Made by a program: the position numbers and the translations under genes
Part shown: positions 33,822 to 46,005 of the stretch, in pieces
How positions within the stretch are numbered: position 1 is the stretch's first letter
How the letters are laid out: each line of letters opens with the position of its first letter
Assembly: GCA_905147135.1 (NCBI GenBank)
Contig: LR990041.1
Location: 15,747,907 to 15,811,906 of the forward strand
DNA length: 64,000 nucleotides
Direction: 5' to 3'
Source of the DNA: Blastobasis lacticolella
Taxonomy: Eukaryota > Arthropoda > Insecta > Lepidoptera > Blastobasidae
The notes under the pieces: generated by a model
Seen by the model: only the letters and a program-made list of their open reading frames with translations
What the model was told of the DNA's origin: nothing
The model's database searches: none

Positions 33822-33910
33822 ATATTTATTTATTTAAAAATTTTATTGCACAAATTACAGCAATTGGCGGACTTAAAGCCATTGAGGCTTTGTCTAACAG
33901 TCAACCAGCA
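33822..33910 (-). mobile_element. LINE 3' end, TAAATAAATA tail
   Basis: On the minus strand, 'aatggctttaagtccgccaa', 'ttgctgtaatttgtgcaata' and 'aaatttttaaataaataaat' give a short 3' UTR with AATAAA and a simple tail. The sequence around 'taagtccgcca' is, from memory, a frequent lepidopteran LINE end. Confidence 0.5.
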
Positions 33911-33939
33911 GACCAATCAGAGAGCAAAATATATGTGCA

Positions 33940-34110
33940 AAAGTAACACTGTCTGTCTGTCTGTTACACTTCCACGGCTAAATTACTGCAACTATACTGT
34001 ATAGAGATAGTTTAGCACCTAATGATGGATATAGGCTACATTTTATTCCCCTCTGCTCGTTCGCTGTAGGCAGAATAGCGATCAGAAAGCTAGTTAGTTT
34101 ATTAAAACCA
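33940..34110 (+). mobile_element. Helitron-like or similar short repeat, 5' portion
   Basis: 'actgtctgtctgtctgttac', 'acttccacggctaaattact', 'tatagagatagtttagcacc' and 'ggctacattttattcccc' follow the order of a common lepidopteran short repeat related to those at 9126-9360 and 59607-59761. The 3' CTAG end is not evident. Confidence 0.4.
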
Positions 34111-35984
34111 CATTAGTACCAGTTGATAGCCTTTCGAAATTGCATCTACCAATACAAAGCTTACAGAGCAGTACGTTAATATAGGATATGAGTAGGACTG
34201 CCATGATATGCTATGCGCTTTCGCAATCAAAACGCCAGGCTGACCATGATTAAGGATCACCGAACCACTTGATTACGTTATTGGAAGCCCTAGTCTTTGA
34301 CCAGTGTCGTGTTAAACCCCTCCCCTATTTCAGTCCCTCGGGGACGAAATTAATCAATTTCACTCATAACTATCCGCCATCACATCGACATTAACTTTGC
34401 GACAAGTGGACAAAGAAATTAATTTGATATTAGATTGACTACGACTGGGAGAGTAATTCGTGTTGTTTGATTAAAGTTGTTTCGTTCACTTTTGTTTCGA
34501 CTTCAATTTGTTATATTGAGTTAGCACTTGTCCTTTGTTGTGTTCCGGTGTACGGGAAAATATTAATTTCAATGTCATCGGTGACCTGACTGTTTGGCAT
34601 TATCATTTCGAAACATCTTTGAATGATGTACAATGCAAGAGCATAAGTGCATTACCACCTTAAGAATAAAATACTTTTGCACTACTTTTTATAGCATTCA
34701 TGAATTAATTTATTATACAAAAAGTACCCTGGGGGTAAAAGACGAGTCTTTACGCATAAGGGACAGCTAATGCTCCCTTTTTTAGCAAACTGGTTTTGGC
34801 TACAAATTCACCAAATGCCGTGAATATTGCTGTAGCCGAAAAGTAAAAATGTTTGAAGTGGTAGTGCTCTTACGCTCTTGTACTGTAGGTACCTAATAAA
34901 CAATTAAAAAATTGATGTGTTGAGTAACTTCATATGACTCATATTGATTTTTTTATTGACGTTGATTACGTTATCCTTCAAACCAGAACACAACAGCACA
35001 GGCAATGATGCCACTTATAATTTTTTGTGTCATTATAGAAAGTGGCGAACGAGCATATAGGTCACATCACACAATCTCAGACTACCAGGAATAATTCTTC
35101 TAGAGACTAGTTAGAGTCTAATAAAATACTTCAAAAACAACGAAAACGTATTTCAGCACATTCATTAGGACGAATATCATTAATCCTTGCTTCTTCGGCA
35201 CTTTTTTCAAGCTGATGTAAATAACATTGAAAACCAGAACTCAAAAGATCCCAGCACTATCTATTGACAAACTTTCCTCTCAAAGTTGCACGCTGTTAGA
35301 GCTGAACGAAACGTTTTTGCTAAATAAGTGCGTTAATAATTCCCTCTATGAAGGATACGCTGGATTAGACACGGAAGAGTCCTACTTTCGAAGTCGCTTT
35401 GGCGCACCCACACATTGCTAACGTGCTTTAAAACCTAATACAGGCACGAACTAGGCAATACGACTAATATGATAAGACCTCGCAGTAAACTAATTATTAT
35501 TATAATAAATAATAAATGATTTTATTGCTTTGTAGAAAATGAATACTCTAACTAATCGTCTAAACTAACAATTCACATGGACTAGGTAGCTTGGTACGTA
35601 CCAATTCTGATTCCATACAATTCATTATAGGTATTAGAAAGTGACATATAACTTAGATATAACTGATTCATGAATAAACTCTTCAGATAACCTTTTATTC
35701 ATCTTCACGCACAGTAGTCGCAGTCTTTACTTAAATTTATTTCTATACGTTAATATTTAAACAGTTCGACTAAGTAATATGTTCGACAGAAGAGTTCCGC
35801 GCGTCATGAGAGTCTACTGCCCATTCTACCCGATGTAATCGTATCTACATAGTACCTTCATATTGTAGTTTCAGTTCGTAGTACCTTACTCTGATCCCAT
35901 TGTGCTCGTAATTAGTCGAACAATTTGAATTGTATAAAATAGAACTCTACTCACAAAAAATAGTGGACACTCATTTCTTTTAAA
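34111..35984. other. Intergenic DNA
   Basis: No feature supported. The 64-codon frame at 35227-35421 is unrecognised. Confidence 0.4.
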
Positions 35985-36150
35985 TTAGATTAGCCAGGCA
36001 TTTGACCCCCATCTCACCTGGTGTTAATTGACGATGCGGCCGATGATGGAGCATGCCTGTCTAGGAACAGTCTATTCATTATATCCTTGAAGGCGTCTAG
36101 ATCATAATGATCAGAGAACACACTCGCATGCAACGTGTTTCATTTCATGA
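35985..36150 (-). mobile_element. LINE family A 3' end
   Basis: The same layout as 30912-31105 with close sequence match ('gatgcggccgatgatggagc', 'atgcctgtctaggaacag', 'gatcataatgatcagagaac'). No catalytic domain. Confidence 0.7.
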
Positions 36151-36392
36151 CGCGCGGAACTCTTCTTTTGGACACATTACTTAGTCGAACAGTTTCAATA
36201 TTTACGTATGGAAATGAATTTAAGTAAAGATTGCGACTACTATGCGTGAAGATGAATAAAAGGTTATTGAAGAGTTTAGTCATGAATCATTTATATCAAA
36301 TATCTACGATTACGTCACTATCTAATAATGATTATGTGGAATTGGTATTCGTACGGACCGAGCTATCTAGTCCACACGAATTCATAGTTTTT

Positions 36393-36495
36393 TTTTATAT
36401 TTGACAAGTCAGGCATTTGACCGCCATCTCACTTGTTGGTAAGTGACAATGCGGCCAATGGAGCATGCCCGTCTTGGAACAGCCTATTTACTATC
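36393..36495 (-). mobile_element. LINE family A 3' end, shorter copy
   Basis: 'caggcatttgaccgccatct', 'gacaatgcggccaatggagc' and 'cttggaacagcctatttact' match 30945-31020. It starts after a T-run at 36389-36396, the complement of its A tail. Confidence 0.65.
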
Positions 36496-37277
36496 GCCTA
36501 GATTAGGCGTTTATTTAAAGTATTCAGTTTATAAAAAGCAACAAAGTCGTTTCTTCCAGTTTTGAAATAACGTTTGTGTAAGTTATATGCACCTAACTAT
36601 TTACGCAAAGCTATTTCGCAGCACACAAAACGCACCTGCAAAACTCGCCAAAGCTCGAACAATTGAAAACACGAGCGTCAGTAATCCACAATTACACAGA
36701 GACATCGGTAAGAGATTCCGAATAAAATACATAATCCGGCCGTATACGAGTCCAGGCTTCGGCCGGTCTCGGCGTCATTCGGGCGCGTTTGTCGAAAGCC
36801 GGCGAATGCTCGCGGGGATTCCTCGAAGTTCGGATTTACTTCAGACTCGCGGCCCTTGGCTGTACAGTCGAGATCATAGCCTTTATCGAGAGTGTTCAAA
36901 TAATTGATTGCTTAGAATATTGTTGCAAAATTTTGTTTATTTTACCCTTTTTTTAATCTAAGTATTGTCTTTTTTTTTAAATCTAAAGAGCCTTTAGCCA
37001 TCCTGGATTATTATCTTAGCCTCATGGGTTCACATAAATGTGTAACTCAACCAAACCTGAACCTTTATTTATTTATCAATATCGTGTTCCCTTGTATCTT
37101 ATGAAAACTGTAATTAAGGTTGTGAAGTCTTATGTATTTTTTTATATCAAGAGGCAAACCAGCAATAGTGTTACATACCTGACGGTAAGTAATCACCGCC
37201 TTCATTTTACCATAATTATTGACTGAATTAATTATTGACTTATGTTATGATCAAACAAATGTTCATAATGGCTATAA
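36496..37277. other. Unannotated stretch with a CpG-rich patch
   Basis: Positions 36740-36870 are CpG-rich with a 106-codon plus frame and a 73-codon antisense frame (36587-36907). Neither has a recognisable motif. It might be a piece of a gene-regulatory region, but that is a guess. Confidence 0.35.
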
Positions 37278-37365
37278 AACAGCTTCTTTTTATTCTGCGC
37301 AGTGACAAACGAGCAGACAGCCCACCTGATGGAAGCGGTAACTGCCTCTCAGGCTTGACAATCTT
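37278..37365 (-). mobile_element. LINE family B2 3' end scrap
   Basis: 'tttttattctgcgcagtgac', 'aaacgagcagacagcccacc' and 'tgatggaagcggtaactgcc' match 52122-52190 closely and the family B end more loosely. Confidence 0.5.
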
Positions 37366-38944
37366 AGGACCTGATACAAATTAATAATAATATAATTGGT
37401 ATAATTATTTTCCCTTATCTTGTAAGATTCAGTAGATATCTAACTTATCAGGTTAAATCAATATTCTTTAAAGATCAACATTACTGCAATTTTTTTTAAA
37501 TTACCCTCTTATGACAATTTTCATACCAGAGAATTTTTGCGAGCGATTGTACACGACATTGTTACTTGAAGAACTAAAGATCCACTTCTATTTTCCGATA
37601 GGTCGGGCATAGTATCATTCAACTTTTTTATTATCTTTGATCAGGTCAGCGAGGTCGTTGCCTGTATCGATCCATAAGACAATATTATGTAATGTTCATT
37701 GATATCGCGAAGTTTGAGTGGCAAGCTTTCTATTTTTGAGTTTGTCAGTGTGCAAGCAGTTTTCATGACGCGGAGGAGGCATGAGGTAGGGCCGAATCAT
37801 GCTCTATCAATCTATCTTATTTACCCCTCATCTTCTCAAACATCGAAGTTATACGGAAATACCATGTACCATAGACGTCATAGGCTAAGGTGACTACTTA
37901 CCATCAGGCTGGCCGTAAGCTTGTTTAAACCATATTCCTATAGGGTGTCACATTCGATGTAACCGCCTAGGTCGTTGCGAGTCCAGCATAACCAGCCAGC
38001 CGGCCGCGCTGGTACACATGAGTGTTCTCTGCCTCCCTCCCTGTCCCTCCTAGACCCTCCTTGTGGTAGGTGCGAAAAAATTAACCATCTTATTGGTATA
38101 AAAAAACACTTTCGCTGTGTTTCGAAGTTTCGAATTGATGGGATTAAGAACCAGATTAAGTAAATATTGTACAAAAAAGGTGTTTGAGTAAAAAGTATAT
38201 AAATAATAGATATTTTCAGTGGCGTATTCTCGAACTCGAACAAATGAAAGCTGCTAACCGATAAGCACCCTAAACAAGTTTGACAGTAAATTATTCAGAC
38301 AAGCCCCACAGATCACTATCAATTATATCATCCATCCAGATTTACTTTGAAGACCCTATCATCCCAAAATCCAATTACTAACGCCGCAACCTGAAAGGCT
38401 CCTCTCAGATTAAATTTTTCAACACTTCCAAAGGCAAGTGCGAATAATCAATCCTCTCCCTAGATGTCAGCTCGGTACTAATTGAATATTTCACAGAGGA
38501 ATAGGTGGCCAGCGGCAGCAGCGTTGACCAGCGAATGGACTCGTGTGATTATATTATATAATAATGCCAAAGCCATGGACATTTTCGTGTCGGTACGAGA
38601 TGTCGTTAAGATCAACGTCAGCATCGAATCAGACCAAGTTTGTTTTAGCTAGCTAGAATTATACTCGTAAATTGAGCTAAAAAGCTGTTCCTTACTACTG
38701 CATAAACAAACTGTCCTCAATATTAATGGAGCATTCAGACAGCATAATACTTTGCTCAATAGAAAGTTAAGTTTCTGAATAGGTATGTTATTATGATAAA
38801 ACTAATTAGAAGCAGAGATAACTGTATCACCTTTTTGTGGATTATCACTTATGAGTAACTATAAGCAATTTTTTCATTTCTCTTTTAATGGGTTGATACA
38901 AAATTACTTATGAATACTGAAGAAACATTCTTAAACCAAAGAAG
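37366..38944. other. Mostly unannotated DNA with one family B scrap
   Basis: Positions 37860-37932 (plus) hold 'ggtgactacttaccatcagg' and 'ctggccgtaagcttgttt', a family B 3' end. The rest shows nothing I can support. The frames at 37938-38243 on both strands are antisense pairs without motifs. Confidence 0.4.
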
Positions 38945-39360
38945 ATAATACGCGCTCATCATCCAGAAGACACCGACTGCTGGGCATAGGCCTTCCCCAA
39001 AGATCTCCACAAAGGCCGGTCTTGTACCTTCCGCATCCAGCTGGTACCTGCGACCTTTATCAAATCGTCGGTCCATCTACTGGGGAGGCCTACCCACGAT
39101 GCGTCTTCCGGTATTTGGTCGCCTCTCGAGAACTTTTCTGCCTGATCGGCCATCTATTTCGCGAGCTATGTACCCTGCCCACTGCGATTTAAGCTTAGCA
39201 ATACTTTTGGCTATCTCGGTTCGCTTGCGGATCTTTTCATTCTTGATTCGATCGCGCAAAGAGACTCCGAGCATAGCCCTTTTCATCGGTATTTGGATGA
39301 CAGTGAGTTTTCTTATAAGACCCACATAATATGCGCTAGAACTTTGATAATTTGGCATGC
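38945..39360 (-). pseudogene. RTE-clade retrotransposon, C-terminus and 3' end
   Basis: The minus strand from 39358 reads LTVIQIPMKRAMLGVSLRDR, IKNEKIRKRTEIAKSIAKLK, SQWAGYIARE, then GRKVLERRPNTGRRIVGRPP. One frameshift near 39076-39090 leads to RWTDDLIKVAGTSWMR and RPLWRSLGKAYAQQ, ending at 'tggatgatgagcg'. This is the standard C-terminal region of insect RTE elements (QWAGHIAR and RWTDD blocks). The catalytic RT and APE domains are missing, so it is a 5'-truncated, frameshifted copy. Confidence 0.88.
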
Positions 39361-40357
39361 ACTATGACGTAATTCGACACTTTGTAAATCTTACATCGTG
39401 CGTGATAAAGCATATATTTCATTGCGTTTGTCATACGAATTCTTGTTACTTAACATTTCAATACGGATTTCATTAATTCATTAACTGAGTTTCATTGCTA
39501 TGAAAACAGGTTCACATTTCATCAATATCTCAGGATTCCACCACATGCGGAATGTCCATTGTTTCGTTCGAGGCGCGCGAGTCCTTGCTGCAATTAGACT
39601 TGGACGCAGCCTAAAAAGAAAACGTTTCCAAACTGTTATGTAACACGAAACTCAGTCTTTGAGTTATCGCTGTTGAATTGGGCTTTGGATGGGCGGAGTG
39701 GGAATGAGTTGTGTTCTGGGAATAACGAATCCAATATAATTGCTGACTGGACAAAACAGTTACCACAGATATTGATCAAAGTTAGACCGTGTGACGCAAC
39801 TCGTGGTTCCGAACTGCGTTTGGAAATTTGACAAATCAGTCAAAGGCCCGAATTCGCGTTTCATCTGATTTGGCAATAGGTAATCACGAAGTGGTCTGGA
39901 CACCGCTTTGACGCCGCCCATTTTGGCGTTCTGCCGCAAACGGACGCTCTCGTCTGCCAACCAAGTTAACCTTTGTCTGTGCTCAATTGGCTTCTTCCAC
40001 TTTTTACTTTCCACAGTTTAAAGAGAGGTAGTTTAACGCCATAGAAATAAATACAACTTTTTGGGAATTCGGCCGGTCGCATTTTGATTGCGCGTTCGTA
40101 TGACTTACACGAAATGTAAAATATACCAATAATATTAGCATTTACCAAATGACATATTCGCACAAATTTATCTAGGAATTGATTCTATGGGAAATATGAT
40201 TCATATTTCGTAATATTGTATGAATACGCATGGAATATGCAACTGACCTAATCTATAAGATCTAATTTTTGAAGAAAAATAAAAACTATATAAGAAAGTT
40301 TTTATGATTCCGAGAGTCATCTACTAAAGTTCAATAATCTTCCGGCCTGTTATTGAT
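39361..40357. other. Intergenic DNA
   Basis: Unrecognised. The minus frames 39760-40163 have no motif. Confidence 0.4.
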
Positions 40358-41590
40358 CACCACCATACTGGGTTACTATTCCTAGTGGGGTACCACAGGG
40401 ATCTTTGCTGGGGCCTCTACTATTCATTATTTTCATAAATGACATTAATTCATGTTTCTCAATAGCCAGTCTATTGTGTTTTGCTGATGACATGAAAATA
40501 TACGCCACTATAACCTCCATTGCTGATGCTGAGGCCTTACAAACCGATCTCGTACGCCTTGAAGAGTACTGTAGTACTAATCAGTTAGATCTCAACCCCG
40601 GAAAATGCTCGGCTGTAACATATGGTCGTAAGCGCGACTTTATACTTTTTAACTATCGCCTCAAATTTAAAATCTTGCAGAGAGAGTCGGTGGTGCGTGA
40701 TCTGGGTGTTCTCCATGACTCCAAGCTTATGTTTGATCATCATATTAATTCTATAACAGCTAAAGCGTATAAGGCACTTGGGTTTATAATGAGATGCTCT
40801 AAGGAATTTAATTCTATAAAAACTATTAAAATTCTTTATTGTACCTTTGTCAGGAGTATCTTAGAATATGCTTCTCAGGTTTGGAGTCCGTGTTACGCTG
40901 TCTACATTTCACGTATTGAGGCTATCCAAAAAAAGTTTCTGCGTTATGTGTGTTACCGAGTGGGTCAACGCTATGGGTCGGAGCATTACCTTTCTCTGTG
41001 CAAGAAACACCACCTTCCTCCTCTCTTCATGCGTAGGGAAATGGCTGATCTGACAATGCTTCTCAAAATTGCGTCTGGTGATGTCGACTGCCCGGAACTT
41101 CTTTCTTGCTTATATTTTAAAACACCTGTGAGATGCTTCAGGCGCAATGACCCGTTGCATGTTCCAGAAGCTTCTACCAACTACAGAAGGAACACCTTTC
41201 TATTGCGAGCAATGAATAATTTTAATGTTTTATCCAGGAGAATTGATCTTGATTTATTTAACACAAGTTGTGAGTCAGCGAGGAACCGCATACTCAAGTA
41301 TTACTTCGACTCGTTGTAGCATTTTTTCAAACCAGATTATTATGAAATTGACAATTGTTGCGTTACTTTCGAGTATTGTAGATATATTTTAGTTTAAATT
41401 TGAAATTGTAAAGTCTTGTAGACTGTTCGGTATGCTTAACGATTGGTTAAGTATGTATTAGTTTAACCAGTTTCTATCGGTGGAAACCTGTAATTGGCTC
41501 TGTGCTGCCAGTATTATTTCATACTGTAATCATTGCTGTTGGTTTTCCTTAAGTAAATAAAATAAAAATAAAATAAAATAAAATAACACA
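40358..41590 (+). mobile_element. 5'-truncated LINE with RT C-terminal half and AAATA tail
   Basis: The element begins abruptly at about 40358 in the middle of the RT (PPYWVTIPSGVPQGS), as expected from incomplete reverse transcription. It contains one open frame to 41319, a 3' UTR of about 240 bp, and a (AAATA)n tail at 41559-41586. It is the least damaged coding fragment in the window, which suggests a fairly recent insertion. I did not find a clear target-site duplication. Confidence 0.85.
40360..41319 (+). pseudogene. LINE reverse transcriptase, C-terminal half
   Basis: The frame is open from about 40357 to the TAG at 41317-41319. It starts just before the VPQGSLLGP motif and keeps the FADD active site (LLCFADDMKIY, about 40480), the NxxKC block (LNPGKCSAV), the thumb-like ESVVRDLGVLHDSKLMFDHH region and a C-terminal domain with RIEAIQKKFLRYVCY. 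The palm's first catalytic Asp and the endonuclease are absent, so it cannot act. It most resembles jockey/CR1-group RTs; the exact clade is not settled. Confidence 0.88.
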
Positions 41591-42734
41591 ACTTCGAAAT
41601 AATATCAAAGAATAATACTCGATTGCAGTCCGAAACTATGCATGTTAACGCTAACCTCAGCGCTGCATTCAACAGCATCATTGGTCTGATTGGAGTTAAT
41701 TATGATGAACCTCGTTTGCCTACTGCCATAAAACCAATTGCAACTGCGGTCTCTTTGACGCACAGACTTTGATGTACTTAAACACAAACTGACAGGCTGA
41801 ATAATGGCGATACATACGTGCGTGTTCACAATCGGTAGATTCGGACTAAAATCTGTTTCAACATTTAGTATCTTTGAAGTCTGAAGAGTGGCGTTGTTGT
41901 CCCTATTTTTGTCTATAGACTAGCTATATAATTAGCTAATGTTTGTACTTCTGCTTGAAACCACCGGACTTTATAAGATAAACCCCTATTATGTCGTGTC
42001 ATGACGTCATTCATCAGAAGGCTATCGGAGCAATACGTAATATGAGACCACGTAGTGGGTGAATACTGCATTAACCATTTACCAACACCATAAGCAATGC
42101 TGCCAATTCTTAAGGCAGAAGAACCTATACGAATATGAAAAATATTTTGACATTGGACGAAGTTGCGCATAACCATGGATTCAAAATTAGTGCCCATAAA
42201 GCTTCTTAAACATATTTAGCTTTAAAAATCTCTGTCATATTTAAAACGTATAGTTAAAACTGAACGTTAGTAGCTGCGCAAGATGATTGATGAAACTATC
42301 ATTGAACTGACTGCGTTTGTCGGATATTACCATATGTAGATACATCAATGTACAACACTGGCCATCCAATTTAGGTGCCATGAAAGTAAACCATACCTAC
42401 TGTCTATTTAACTATGGCTACTTTATTATCAAGACACTCGAAATGGCTCAAATCAAATTAATAAAAGTAATTCAGGATCAGCTTGTTAATAAAATTAAAA
42501 ATCTGTTCCCCTCTAGCTAAGACCGGCGGCACAGACTCCATGTTTTCTAATTAGAGTAGGGTTTCACTGGTGGACGCTCTTTGCCGCGTGGTTCAAGTTA
42601 TAAAATCAGCGTGTAAAATATATAAGAGACAATATTTAGAGTAAAATAGGTATAATGACAACATTGTACAACGTTCCTGAAAGTAAAGACATTCGAACAA
42701 TTAAATTAATTTTCAAAAGTTGACCGAATAGCCG
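41591..42734. other. Intergenic DNA
   Basis: Nothing recognised. The 94-codon minus frame at 41913-42197 has no motif. Confidence 0.4.
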
Positions 42735-42860
42735 AAATATGCCCACTGCTGGGCATAGACCTCACTCAGACCTCTCCACATCTTCGTGTGCCCTGTGCCG
42801 TTCGTATTCAGCTGGTCTACCTGCCCTTGGACATTAACCACCTTGCCGGTCATTAATCGT
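42735..42860 (-). mobile_element. RTE 3' end scrap
   Basis: 'atgcccactgctgggcatag' and 'acctcactcagacctctcca' are the complement of an RTE C-terminus and end (compare 38980-39015). No frame survives. Confidence 0.6.
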
Positions 42861-42914
42861 GATAACATTCCCTGTTAAAGTAAGTTTTTGACCTCATAAC
42901 ATTATAATAATCGC

Positions 42915-43078
42915 GCGCGAAGGCCTGGAGTCCGCCTTGTCCATGATCCAGGATTTGGCAGATCTGGTTATTACAGTAGAGCAAATGCAATCTTACCTCT
43001 GGGAATCTGACCAGATTGGATCACAGTTATACAGTATTTTCCCGCATCGTTAGATCCGTTTTGAATCAAACTGAAATT
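42915..43078 (-). mobile_element. SINE family S1, partial copy
   Basis: 'ggagtccgccttgtccatga', 'tccaggatttggcagat' and 'gaatctgaccagattggatc' match the 3' half and body of the 9800-10146 copy. The tRNA head is missing. Confidence 0.65.
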
Positions 43079-43399
43079 TTGTTGTGACTGTTGAGGCAAG
43101 GGCAGAGATAGACGATTGCTTTCATCGTAAGTATCTAGATAGATCACTTGCTGTGAGACAATCGAGTAACAGCTTTAACTTTGCACCATACGGCTTGCCC
43201 GAGGCCAACTATCCCCTGCAAAGGATTACCAAAGTAAACAAAACCTATATGAAGTTGATCTCAACAGAGTTGTTTCAAATCTGACTAAGATTTGAAACCA
43301 CTCTTTTGTATGTGAATACTTTATGTTAATGGATCGCATAATACCATAACGATAAGAAATAAAAAGCATAAGAAAAAAGAAACTAAAAGATATCTCTTC

Positions 43400-43695
43400 T
43401 ACAAGATGCCTTCTGTCAGTCTTCTACAAGTTGTATTTCGAGGAGTGTGCGAAGCAACTGCACGACTTCATTCCGCCGGCCCCTTTCCGCCATCGGTAAA
43501 CGCATCCGGGCGGACGTTCTACCAATATGTCGTGGATATTCCTGCTATCCACACAAACCGCTTTGGTTGAAACTATGAAATGCGTATTGCCAAGGAGTTG
43601 AGCACTTTACCCGCTAGTGCGTTTCCTCAACATTAAAATATGTACACCTTTAAGAATAGAGTGAATAGGCATCGTCAATTGATTGCCACTGTATG
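43400..43695 (+). mobile_element. LINE family A, RT C-terminal remnant
   Basis: The plus strand resembles, in forward orientation, the family A coding end seen in reverse at 62960-63320: 'cacgacttcattccgccggc', 'cctttccgccatcgg', 'ccacacaaaccgctttggtt', then 'aatagagtgaatagg'. Several frameshifts. It is one of only two plus-strand family A copies. Confidence 0.6.
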
Positions 43696-44649
43696 AGACA
43701 TCAGTTAAATGAATATATAGTTCTTATCTTACCGTAAATGTGTGAAACCTAGGACTAGTATACATTTTCTAGGAAATGTATACAATGTATGTGTATTTTT
43801 ATAGCGAGAAAGTTGATTGTATACAGATATCTAAAATGCGCGCCGTTTAACGCGGAGTACGTCTAGTAAAAATATAGTGACAGGGAAGGAATCATTAAAA
43901 TAATGGTTTTTAACCAGAAGACGACTACGGCTGGACACCACACATTGGCGGTTTCTGCTCCAATAAATTAATGACGTACAAGGCATCTATTGTCATAGAT
44001 ACAGACTAACTGGAGAGGTGAAGACCTGCTTTCTCCACCAGATAAGAGACCTTGTGAATCCCATAATTAGCCGAACGGTGTCAAAGTCAATGATGACGAT
44101 AACTATAAGTAAATATAGACAAAACAGAAACCACATTGCAATGGTAAATCACTGAACACAGTCTGTAGCTGAGAGTCAGTTTTAATTCACTTCATGGGAC
44201 GTTAGAGTTCTTTTACAGTTTAATTAGATCGGCTATTGGAGGCACCTGAGGTGAATTGTCTCCTTCCTCCGTTAACAATGGACTATTACTACACCGTAAA
44301 GTAAGAATGAAGTGAGTTATATTGTGTTAACAGAATTATTGTAATACATTTCATTTATTTATTCATATGTACTACTGTAATTGACCAGAATGCAAATGTC
44401 ATCATAAATATTGTAATTATCTAAAATATGTTCTAATACGTGGAATGTTAAAAATATGGAATTAAATAAATATCAAATAATATGAATGTTACACTATCTT
44501 TTACTCATAAAACAGACAAAATGAAAGGGTATTTACATTGAAAGAAAAAGAGGAAAATGCAACATAAAAATGCACCATACTCGTACATACTCATTAAAAA
44601 TTAAAGAACCATTCAATATAAAGCCATCCACATTCCCATGATTACATAA
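43696..44649. other. Intergenic AT-rich DNA
   Basis: No feature recognised. Confidence 0.4.
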
Positions 44650-44810
44650 AATTTATGGCCACACCACAAGGTAGACCGACGACCTGGTAAAGATCGCAGG
44701 TATCAGCTAGATGCGGAAGGCACACGCCTGCCTTTGTGGAGTTCTCTGGGGGAGGCCTATGCTCAGCACTAATTGTCTTTCGGCTTATATGATGATCATG
44801 ATGATGGCAA
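44650..44810 (+). mobile_element. RTE 3' end
   Basis: 'ggtagaccgacgacctggta' (GRPTTW), 'aagatcgcaggtatcagcta', 'gatgcggaaggc', 'gggggaggcctatgctcagc' and a terminal TGATGATCATGATGATGG give the end of an RTE copy. It is nearly collinear with 38950-39075, so the two are probably the same subfamily. Confidence 0.7.
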
Positions 44811-45483
44811 TACATAGAACATTACGTCATGTCTCTTTTCTTTTGCCTTTTAAACTTTTTATCTAAACCATATAAACCACATGAACTTAGCAACTAAAAG
44901 GACAACATTACAAAAATATTGCGACCGTTCCAGCTACCACCTAACCATGATGACCAACCAACCATAACAACAATTACAAAATCATTATCACATACATCGA
45001 TTCGGTTCCTTGTTACGTTGCGGTGTGCGCAACGGCCGTTTTCATGCTTAATGGGAGCGCAGACAGCGGCGCGCGCGGCGTTCTAGACGACGCACCCGCT
45101 GAAAGGGGCGTCTGCCCGAATTACGACATTACTCCGTGCTCAGTCGGGCGAACAGCATTCGCCGTCGGTGTAATTGGCGGTTGAGTGCCAATTTAGTACG
45201 TCAGCGTTGAATGAATATTGGCATTACGTGCTGATAGTTGTAAGGAATTTAATTTGTGTTGAATGGGTACGGCGAACGGGTTGGCGTGTGCGAGCGGCGC
45301 TGCGCGGTAACAAAAGTGCAACAAGGAATAAGCTGCGCGTCCATTTTGAGTTGCTAGTAAGGGATGGTTTCCCTGACGAGCGGTGGCATCATAGGGCGGC
45401 CGAAACACAGCGGTGAATGACTGTGGAATGACGGTGTCCAAAGCACCACACCGTACGATTTCCATAGACAACGTATAGCTGGG
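44811..45483. other. Stretch with CpG-rich segment
   Basis: Positions 45000-45420 are distinctly CpG-rich (for example GCGGCGCGCGCGGCG near 45065-45080) in AT-rich surroundings. Overlapping sense and antisense frames of 80 and 92 codons (45174-45471) are a by-product of the composition. A promoter or GC-rich repeat is possible; nothing decides. Confidence 0.35.
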
Positions 45484-46005
45484 TGTGCTTAACAGATCAA
45501 AGCAATACTTCGCGCCGGGGCAACGGCTTCTCCTTTACAAAATCTATGGGCGGGGGCACCGGCATATCAGCTTGGTCCTTGTGACTCGATCCAAAAGCGC
45601 GCTGTGAGAATTGTCGATGATACTATGCTCACAAGTGGTATTGAGCCGCTGAGTCAGCAGAGGGATTTCGCCTCTCTTTGTGTGTTCTACCGCTTGTACA
45701 ACGGTGTTTGTTCTGAAGAACTGAAGAACATGATGCCTACAACTACATTCTATCATCGCACCGCTCGCCACCGACAGGGAGTTCATCTACACACCTTGGA
45801 GCCAAATTGGTAGCGAACTGTGCGGTTCCAAAGGAACTTTGTCCCACGCACACTAAGGTTGTGGAATGAACTACCTGGAGAGGACAACATGGAGTTCTTC
45901 AAGAGGGGTTAAAAATTTTTTTACGGGGTCGGCAAACGTCCATAGACTGCGGTGACTGCTTACCATCAGGCAGGCCGTAAGCCTGTTTGCCACTGTTTGC
46001 CAGGA
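45484..46005 (+). pseudogene. LINE family B: RT C-terminus and 3' end
   Basis: One frame reads QNLWAGAPAYQLGPCDSIQK, RAVRIVDDTML, RDFASLCVFYRLYNGVCSEE, MPTTTFYHRTARHRQGVH, and after an in-frame stop at 45811-45813 continues RFQRNFVPRTLRLWNELPG and FFKRG. This is the familiar C-terminal domain of a multi-copy lepidopteran LINE (LWAGAP..., RDFASLCVFYR, FYHRTARHR). The 3' UTR 'ccatagactgcggtgac', 'tgcttaccatcaggcaggcc' follows. There are no RT catalytic motifs, so it is 5'-truncated and has nonsense mutations. It serves as the reference for the family B scraps elsewhere in this window. Confidence 0.85.

Noticed and set aside
36587..36907. 106-codon ORF
   Set aside because: It overlaps an antisense ORF in a CpG-rich patch. 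No motif.
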